Assembly (NCBI GenBank): GCA_026982275.1
Contig: JALSHK010000444.1
Coordinates: forward strand, 1 to 10,055
Source: Paracoccaceae bacterium
Lineage (GTDB): Bacteria; Pseudomonadota; Alphaproteobacteria; Rhodobacterales; Rhodobacteraceae
Length of the DNA: 10,055 nt
Direction of reading: 5' to 3'
Part shown: positions 4,612-10,055 of the stretch, piece after piece
Layout of the letters: each line of letters begins with the position of its first letter
Numbering within the stretch: the first letter of the stretch is position 1
Translations under genes and position numbers: made by a program
Notes under the pieces: generated by a model
Database searches by the model: none
What the model was told of the DNA's origin: nothing
The model's input: the letters and a program-made list of their open reading frames with translations, nothing else

Positions 4612-7145
4612 TACTGGCGATTCTGCGGTTTTTCGGCTTTATATTTGCGTGGCTTTCGCTGGGCCTGATCATGTCCGGTATCGGGCTGATGGGGGTTTTG
4701 TGGATGTATGCCCGCGATCTGCCCGATCTGGAGCAACTGCGGAATTATTCGCCCGCCGTGCTGTCAAGGGTCTATTCCGCCAATGGTTATGTGCTGGATG
4801 AATTTGTGCGCGAGCGGCGGATCTATACCCCGACCGACGAGATTCCGGACATCGTGAAATTCGCCTTTATCAGCGCCGAGGATAAAAACTTTTATGATCA
4901 TCGCGGCTATGATGCCCGCGGCATTGCATCGGCCCTGTTTACCGCGGTGCGCACACGGGGCGCCAATGTGCGCGGTGCCTCCACTATCACCCAGCAGGTG
5001 ATGAAAAACTTCCTGCTCGATGGCTCGCGTGAAATAGACCGCAAGATCAAGGAAATCATTCTGGCCACCCGGGTAGAGCAGGTGCTGACCAAAGACGATA
5101 TTCTGGCACTCTATATGAATGATGTGTTTCTCGGTCAAAGCTCTTACGGGGTGACGGCGGCGGCCGCCAATTATTTTGGTAAAAGCCTGGAGGAGCTGAG
5201 CATTGCCGAGGCCGCATTTCTGGCGATTCACCTGAAAGATCCGAATGACTACCACCCTGTGCGCAATCGCAAAGAGGCTCTGGAGCGCCGGGCTTTTGTT
5301 TTGCGAGAGATGAACCAGAACGGATACATTACCGACGAGGAATACCGGATCGCGCTGGATGATCCGCTGCGCACGGTGCAGGGCGGAGATTTTGTATCGG
5401 GGCGGGATCAAATTCCGCCGCGCGGCTATTTTACCGATGAAATCCGCCGTCAGCTCAATGTGCGGCTTGGTCCGGAGCAGCTTTTTGGCGGCGGTCTGGC
5501 CATTCGTGCCACAGTGGATCCCGAGCTGCAAGCCGTGGCGGCGCAGGCCCTGCGCGACCGGCTGGAGAAATACGACCGCGAGCTGGAGATTTATTGGGGT
5601 GCCTATGCGCAAATTCCGGTAGAGGAGCTTGCGGCAGATGAAGGCTGGCAGGGGGCCTTGCAAAGCCGCGCCTTGCCGCGCGATATTCCGGGCTGGAAGC
5701 TGGCTGTGGTGCTGGAGCTTGAGGCAGACAAGGCCCGGGTCGGGATCGAGGGTGAGGGCGAAGCCTTTTTGACGGTGCAGGAGGCCAGATGGGCCCGGCC
5801 GCGCAAGGAAAACGGCCGCCCCGGCGACCGGCCTCGCGTGGCTTCCGATATCTGGGCCGTGGGGGATGTGGTTTTTGTGAAAGCGATCCTGAAAGATGAT
5901 GGAGAGTTTGACTATTGGTCTCTGCGCCAGATTCCCGGCGTGCAGGGGGCCTTTGTGGCGATGGATCCGCAGACAGGGCGGGTTTTGGCGATGCAGGGCG
6001 GGTTTTCCTATCAGGCCAGCAGCTTTAATCGTGCAACACAGGCCAATCGCCAGCCCGGCTCGGCTTTCAAGCCTTTTGTCTATGCGGCCGCGCTGGATAA
6101 TGGCTATACCCCTGCATCTATCGTTGTGGATGCCCCGATCGAGGTGGATACCGGCGAGGGGGTCTGGCGGCCGCAAAACGCTTCGAAAAAGTTTTATGGT
6201 CCGGCGCCGATGCGCACCGGTATTGTGAACTCGCGCAACCTGATGACGGTGCGGATTGCACAGGATATCGGCATGGATGTGGTGGCGGCCTATGCAGAGC
6301 GCTTTGAGGTTTATGAAAATATGCCCGAGCATCTGGCCTATGCACTGGGGGCGGGAGAGACCACGCTTTACAAAATGGTGAGCGCTTATTCGATGTTTGC
6401 CAATGGTGGCCGCCGGGTGGAGCCAACCTTGGTGGACCGGGTGCAGGACCGCAACGGCAACACCATTTTTCGCCATGACCCGCGCATCTGTGTGGATTGC
6501 TCGGGCGAGGCGCTGGTTACGGATATGGAACCGTGGGTGCAGGATTATTCCCCGCAAATTATGGATCCGGTTACCGCTTATCAGCTTTCCTCCATGATGC
6601 GCGGCGTGGTGGCGCGCGGCACGGCGGCGAGCACTGTTGGCCGGTTGGGGGTGCCTATTTCGGGCAAAACCGGCACCACCAATAGCGCCAAGGATGCGTG
6701 GTTTGTCGGCTTCACCCCGCAAATCGCCGCAGGCTGCTATATCGGCTATGACCAGCCCACGCCGATGGGGCGCGGGGCCTATGGCGGCTCGATGTGCGGG
6801 CCGGTATTTGTCGAATTCATGAAGGCATTTTTGCCGCGCCACGGTTCATTTGAGTATCCACAGCCCGGCGGCACGGTATTTGTGAAGATCGACCGCTATT
6901 CCGGCGTGCGATTGGCCGATGATGCCTCGGGCGAAAATGTGGTAACCGAGCTGTTCCGCGCCGGTGAGGAGCCGGCTTATGGCGCCTATGGCAATTTCGT
7001 GGATGGTGGCTTTGTAATGGGCAGTGATTTGCTGTTTTTCAATCAGGGCGAGGCGGATAACCAGACCGTCGAGGTCAATGGTCAAACGGTTATTCTGCCA
7101 CCCCGCGTTACGCAAGGCGGCCTGGCCGCTGGCGATCAGTATTAA
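4608..7145 (+). CDS. mrcA: Penicillin-binding protein 1A, bifunctional glycosyltransferase/transpeptidase
   Basis: 845 residues, the usual size for class A PBPs. It polymerises lipid II and cross-links stem peptides. A single N-terminal membrane helix (about 6-32) anchors it with the domains in the periplasm. The GT51 domain shows its motifs in order: EDKNFYDHRG with catalytic Glu91; ASTITQQVMKN (124-134); RKIKE with second Glu149; KDDILALYMNDVFLG; RRAFVLREM. A PCB_OB-like region lies around 330-430. The transpeptidase has nucleophile Ser485 and Lys488 (SAFK), Ser542-Arg-Asn544 (SRN) and Lys687 (KTGT). The stretch LAIHLKDPNDYHP differs from the more usual LAGLPxAPxxYxP of this family. The TTG start is chosen because GGGAG lies 7 bases before it and the membrane segment begins at once. 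The upstream ATG at 4594 is out of frame. It follows amiC by 69 bases and precedes prfB by 15. Confidence 0.97.
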   Translation: MILAILRFFGFIFAWLSLGLIMSGIGLMGVLWMYARDLPDLEQLRNYSPAVLSRVYSANGYVLDEFVRERRIYTPTDEIPDIVKFAFISAEDKNFYDHRGYDARGIASALFTAVRTRGANVRGASTITQQVMKNFLLDGSREIDRKIKEIILATRVEQVLTKDDILALYMNDVFLGQSSYGVTAAAANYFGKSLEELSIAEAAFLAIHLKDPNDYHPVRNRKEALERRAFVLREMNQNGYITDEEYRIALDDPLRTVQGGDFVSGRDQIPPRGYFTDEIRRQLNVRLGPEQLFGGGLAIRATVDPELQAVAAQALRDRLEKYDRELEIYWGAYAQIPVEELAADEGWQGALQSRALPRDIPGWKLAVVLELEADKARVGIEGEGEAFLTVQEARWARPRKENGRPGDRPRVASDIWAVGDVVFVKAILKDDGEFDYWSLRQIPGVQGAFVAMDPQTGRVLAMQGGFSYQASSFNRATQANRQPGSAFKPFVYAAALDNGYTPASIVVDAPIEVDTGEGVWRPQNASKKFYGPAPMRTGIVNSRNLMTVRIAQDIGMDVVAAYAERFEVYENMPEHLAYALGAGETTLYKMVSAYSMFANGGRRVEPTLVDRVQDRNGNTIFRHDPRICVDCSGEALVTDMEPWVQDYSPQIMDPVTAYQLSSMMRGVVARGTAASTVGRLGVPISGKTGTTNSAKDAWFVGFTPQIAAGCYIGYDQPTPMGRGAYGGSMCGPVFVEFMKAFLPRHGSFEYPQPGGTVFVKIDRYSGVRLADDASGENVVTELFRAGEEPAYGAYGNFVDGGFVMGSDLLFFNQGEADNQTVEVNGQTVILPPRVTQGGLAAGDQY

Positions 7146-7160
7146 GAAAAGAGCCTGAAA

Positions 7161-8288
7161 ATGCGCGCAGAAACCGAAAACCAGATCGCCCGGATCCAAA
7201 AGACCATTGATCTTCTGGCGCAGCGGCTGAATCTGGAAACCGCCCCGCACCGGATGGAAGAGTTCAACGCCATGAGCGAGGATCCCGAGCTGTGGAACAA
7301 CCCCGCCAAGGCGCAAAAGCTGATGCGCGAGCGCCAGATGCTGGCCGATGCGATGGAAAACCACAAAACCCTGCTCTCGGAAATGCAGGATAATATCGAC
7401 CTGATCGAGCTGGGCGAGATGGAAGGCGATTCCGAGGTGGTGGCCGAGGCTGAAGCGGCGATTGCGGCGCTGGTGGGGGAGGCCGAGAAAAAAGAGCTGG
7501 AGGCGCTGCTGGATGGCGAGGCCGATGGCAATGATTGCTTTTTGGAGATCAATGCCGGCGCGGGGGGCACCGAAAGCTGCGATTGGGCCTCTATATTGGC
7601 ACGGATGTATTCCCGCTGGGCGGAAAAGCATGGTTATAAGGTTGAAACCACCTCCTATAATGCGGGCGAGGAGGCGGGGATCAAATCCGTCACCTATCAG
7701 ATCAAGGGGCAAAATGCCTATGGCTGGCTGAAAAGCGAAAGCGGGGTGCATCGGCTTGTGCGGATCTCGCCCTTTGATAGCGCGGCGCGGCGGCATACCT
7801 CGTTCAGCTCGGTCTGGGTTTATCCGGTGATTGACGACAGTATCGATATCGAGATCAACCCGTCGGATCTGCGGGTGGATACCTATCGCTCGTCAGGCGC
7901 GGGCGGACAACACGTCAACAAAACCGATTCCGCCGTGCGCATGACCCATATTCCAAGCGGTATCGTGGTAACGGCTTCGGCCAAATCCCAGCATCAAAAC
8001 CGCGCTACCTGTATGGCAGCGCTAAAATCCCGGCTCTACGAGATCGAAATGCGCAAGCGCACGGCCAGCATTCAGGACGCCCATGATAACAAGGGCGATG
8101 CCGGCTGGGGCAACCAGATCCGATCTTATGTCTTGCAGCCCTACCAGATGGTGAAAGATCTGCGCACCAATGTGGAAACCTCCGATACCCAAGGGGTGCT
8201 GGATGGCGATCTGGACAAATTCATGGCCGCAGCACTGGCGCTGGAGGTGACGGGGAAAAGCCGCGCCGAGGCGCAAGCGGACAGCTGA
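7161..8288 (+). CDS. prfB: Peptide chain release factor 2 (RF2)
   Basis: 375 residues. RF2 recognises UGA and UAA in the ribosomal A site and triggers release of the nascent chain. The N-terminal helical domain (about 1-110) is followed by the core EINAGAGGTESCDWASIL. The anticodon-mimic tripeptide is Ser203-Pro-Phe205 (ISPFDSAARRHTSF). The peptidyl hydrolysis motif is Gly248-Gly249-Gln250 (SGAGGQHVN), whose Gln is normally methylated by PrmC. SPF rather than PxT identifies RF2 and not RF1. Ser244 stands where E. coli K-12 has its unusual Thr246. The ATG start, with AAGAAAAGAG upstream, gives a full-length protein in one frame. The CTT-TGA-C autoregulatory frameshift site found near codon 25 in E. 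coli and many other bacteria is absent. Only 15 bases separate it from the mrcA stop, so it is probably co-transcribed. Confidence 0.98.
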   Translation: MRAETENQIARIQKTIDLLAQRLNLETAPHRMEEFNAMSEDPELWNNPAKAQKLMRERQMLADAMENHKTLLSEMQDNIDLIELGEMEGDSEVVAEAEAAIAALVGEAEKKELEALLDGEADGNDCFLEINAGAGGTESCDWASILARMYSRWAEKHGYKVETTSYNAGEEAGIKSVTYQIKGQNAYGWLKSESGVHRLVRISPFDSAARRHTSFSSVWVYPVIDDSIDIEINPSDLRVDTYRSSGAGGQHVNKTDSAVRMTHIPSGIVVTASAKSQHQNRATCMAALKSRLYEIEMRKRTASIQDAHDNKGDAGWGNQIRSYVLQPYQMVKDLRTNVETSDTQGVLDGDLDKFMAAALALEVTGKSRAEAQADS

Positions 8289-8312
8289 TCCACACCAAAT
8301 TCCAGTTTTTTC

Positions 8313-8341
8313 TAGACCTGCGACAAATTATCCCTTTTAAT
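8313..8341 (+). promoter_or_regulatory. Possible promoter of the DUF2189 gene
   Basis: TAGACC (8313-8318), a 17-base spacer and TTTAAT (8336-8341) resemble a sigma-70 promoter (4/6 and 5/6 matches). Transcription would start near 8348, just before the AGGGGA ribosome site (8352-8357). The 74-base gap after prfB contains no convincing terminator, so read-through from prfB is also possible. Confidence 0.4.
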
Positions 8342-8362
8342 GGTGCAAAAAAGGGGAAAATT

Positions 8363-9166
8363 ATGGAAATTGCGCGTGAAGCCGAGGCCAGTATTGTGCC
8401 TGAAATCAATACAATTACCGTATCAGATCTGTTCGAAACTCTGGGAAAGGGCTGGGCGGATTATAAAAAAGCGCCGCTGGTGGGGCTTTTCTTTTCCGCC
8501 TTTTATGTGCTTGGCGGCTATGTGATCCTTTCGGTTCTGCTTTGGTCGGGGGAAATATGGTGGGCGATTCCGCTTACGGTTGGTTTCCCGCTATTGGCCC
8601 CCTTCGCGGCTGTCGGATTTTATGCCACATCCTGTTTGATCGAACACCGGCAGCCCATTTCATGGCGGCGAATTCTGACATGCACCCTGTCCGAGCGCAA
8701 ACGGCAAATTCCATGGGTCGGGGCGATTATTGTGGTCTGGTTTTTATTTTATATGCTGATCAGCCATGTGATTTTTGCCATCACCATGGGGCTGGGGGCG
8801 CTGACCAATATCACCAATTCGCTGGAGCTTTTTTTCACCCCTCAAGGCATGATCATGGTGGGCGCGGAAATCGGGGTGGGTGCCGGTTTTGCTTTTGTGC
8901 TTTTCTCCATTACGCTGATCAGCCTGCCATTATTGCTGGAGCGTGAAGTGGATTTTATTACCGGCATTCTGACCAGCATAAATGCGGTGGCGCAGAATTT
9001 TACGGTGCTGATGCTCTGGGCCTTTATTATTTCCGCGCTGATGCTGCTGGCGATGCTGCCCGCTTTGCTCGGCCTGTTTGTGGTCTTGCCGGTGCTGGGC
9101 CATGCCACATGGCATCTTTATCGCAAGCTGCTGGATCCCCCCGCAGAGCCAAAGCTCTACTTCTGA
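8363..9166 (+). CDS. DUF2189 family polytopic inner-membrane protein
   Basis: 267 residues, function unknown. After a soluble N-terminus (about 1-35, with ITVSDLFETLGKGWADYKKAP typical of DUF2189 proteins) there are about six hydrophobic segments, near 38-62, 65-90, 117-145, 163-195, 212-232 and 233-252. A charged loop with HRQPISWRR and SERKRQIPW lies around residues 95-115. The C-terminal tail is short, after HATWHLYRKLLDPP. No catalytic or metal-binding motif stands out. The ATG has AGGGGA six bases upstream. The family is widespread in alphaproteobacteria and sometimes labelled an integral membrane protein of COG5473, which says nothing about role. Its last ten bases overlap the end of the convergent ornithine cyclodeaminase gene. 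Gene position suggests no functional tie to prfB. Confidence 0.82.
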   Translation: MEIAREAEASIVPEINTITVSDLFETLGKGWADYKKAPLVGLFFSAFYVLGGYVILSVLLWSGEIWWAIPLTVGFPLLAPFAAVGFYATSCLIEHRQPISWRRILTCTLSERKRQIPWVGAIIVVWFLFYMLISHVIFAITMGLGALTNITNSLELFFTPQGMIMVGAEIGVGAGFAFVLFSITLISLPLLLEREVDFITGILTSINAVAQNFTVLMLWAFIISALMLLAMLPALLGLFVVLPVLGHATWHLYRKLLDPPAEPKLYF

Positions 9167-10055
9167 ACGCGCAGCAGCATGCCAAACAGGTCTTTCGGGG
9201 TGTCAGGATCGGCCAGCATATCAAGCTTGGTGTGATTGCCCGGCCTTAGCTGGTCCCTGATATATCGCAGGGCCGAGAAATCCTCGATCGCAAAACCGAC
9301 GCTGTCAAACAGGGTGATCTGGCGCGGGCCAGAGCGCCCGACAGCCTTCCCCGCGATCACCTGCCATATTTCCGTGACCGGATGATCGGGCGCGAGCTGC
9401 TGTATTTCACCCTCCACGCGGGTTTGCTCGGGGAATTCCACAAATATATCCGAGCGCAGCAGGATATCGCGGTGCAGCTCTGTTTTTCCCGGGCAATCAC
9501 CGCCCACGGCATTGATATGCACCCCCGCGCCGACCATATTATCGGTCAGAATGGTGGCGTATTGCTTGTCAGCGGTTGCGGTGGTGATGATATTTGCCCC
9601 CTCCACCGCCTCTTCGGCGCTGCTGCATTTCACAATCGAAAATCCGAAAGCGGTCAGATTGGCGGCGCATTTATCGGTGGCCGCAGGGTCAATATCATAG
9701 AGCCGCAGGTGATCTATGCCGCAAATCGCCTTGAAAGCCAGCGCCTGGAATTCGCTTTGTGCGCCATTGCCAATGATCGCCATGCTGCGCGCGCCAGTCG
9801 GGGCCAGATACTTGGCCACCATCGCCGAGCTGGCCGCGGTGCGCAGGGCGGTGAGCAGAGTCATTTCGCTCAGCAATACCGGATAGCCCGAGGACACATC
9901 GGCCAGCACGCCAAAGGCGGTCACGGTTTGCAAGCCTGATCCGGTATTGTCCGGGTGGCCATTTACATATTTGAAGCCATAAGAAACCCCGTCCGAGGTC
10001 GGCATCAGCTCGATCACGCCCTCGGGCGAATGGGCAGCCACGCGGGCGGATTTAT
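9157..10055 (-). CDS. ocd: Ornithine cyclodeaminase, N-terminus cut by window edge
   Basis: The frame is open to the right edge. 298 complete residues are visible, and by alignment to the Pseudomonas enzyme about 40 N-terminal residues are missing. The enzyme converts L-ornithine to L-proline and ammonia with tightly bound NAD+, linking arginine breakdown to proline. The GTG at 10041 is internal, since upstream codons read KSAR and continue the family sequence. Visible landmarks, counted from that GTG, are the substrate-region Lys24 (KYVNGHP), the Rossmann motif GNGAQSEFQA (91-100) with acceptor-type Asp116-Ile-Asp118, and Asp182 in VGGDCPGKTELH, equivalent to the catalytic Asp228 of P. putida OCD. 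Related mu-crystallin or alanine-dehydrogenase-like proteins differ around GGDCPGKTEL, so OCD is the best reading. The gene converges on DUF2189 and shares ten bases with it. Confidence 0.93.
   Translation of the reverse strand, partial: KSARVAAHSPEGVIELMPTSDGVSYGFKYVNGHPDNTGSGLQTVTAFGVLADVSSGYPVLLSEMTLLTALRTAASSAMVAKYLAPTGARSMAIIGNGAQSEFQALAFKAICGIDHLRLYDIDPAATDKCAANLTAFGFSIVKCSSAEEAVEGANIITTATADKQYATILTDNMVGAGVHINAVGGDCPGKTELHRDILLRSDIFVEFPEQTRVEGEIQQLAPDHPVTEIWQVIAGKAVGRSGPRQITLFDSVGFAIEDFSALRYIRDQLRPGNHTKLDMLADPDTPKDLFGMLLRVQK

Noticed and set aside
4764..6842. 692-codon open frame on the - strand
   Set aside because: It lies wholly inside mrcA on the opposite strand, has biased His/Arg-rich composition and no domain. 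The mrcA frame carries all GT51 and transpeptidase motifs.
6846..7796. 316-codon open frame on the - strand
   Set aside because: It covers the mrcA end and the prfB start antisense; both + strand proteins are intact and well recognised.
8281..8312. T6 run after prfB as a terminator
   Set aside because: Only about 3 bp can pair before it (CTG/CAG), too weak for an intrinsic terminator.
1..10055. Mobile element, CRISPR array, tRNA/rRNA, toxin-antitoxin, defence or biosynthetic system
   Set aside because: No transposase or integrase, no regularly spaced repeats, no tRNA cloverleaf and no defence domains were seen. All long frames are housekeeping or metabolic genes.

Overview
The window looks like an ordinary chromosomal housekeeping region of an alphaproteobacterium, most likely Rhodobacteraceae (Roseobacter-like). 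This rests on protein character: RNase E with a long charged insertion in the S1 domain and a C-terminal GWW motif, an uninterrupted RF2 gene, an alphaproteobacterial PBP1A, and an ornithine cyclodeaminase of the type common in marine Rhodobacteraceae. G+C is moderately high by eye (not computed) and looks even throughout. I see no mobile element, CRISPR array, tRNA, rRNA or phage gene.

Layout: (1) 1-280, + strand, the C-terminal end of a PLP aminotransferase. (2) 282-317, a shared bidirectional terminator. (3) 332-2908, - strand, rne (RNase E). (4) 2909-3335, a 427-base divergent intergenic region with a perfect TATAAT box for rne, a structured rne leader, several dyads, and a + strand terminator-like hairpin 73 bases before amiC. 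(5) 3336-8288, + strand, amiC (cell-wall amidase), mrcA (PBP1A) and prfB (RF2). mrcA has a good internal promoter and an unusual start region, where a five-codon ORF with its own strong ribosome binding site ends across the TTG start codon. (6) 8363-9166, + strand, a DUF2189 polytopic membrane protein, probably with its own promoter. (7) 9157-window end, - strand, ornithine cyclodeaminase, cut by the right edge. Its stop codon lies inside the end of the DUF2189 gene.

How the genes fit together: amiC and mrcA act on the same polymer. The amidase splits septal peptidoglycan and PBP1A polymerises and cross-links it. prfB follows mrcA after 15 bases, so translation termination capacity is probably co-transcribed with wall synthesis. 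rne is divergent from this cluster and probably sets its own level through its leader, by analogy with E. coli.

I did not find a clearly new system. The observations most worth checking are the mini-ORF and T7 tract at the mrcA start, the terminator-like hairpin before amiC, and the structured rne leader with its own terminator-like hairpin. All are inferences from sequence alone; no search or folding program was run.
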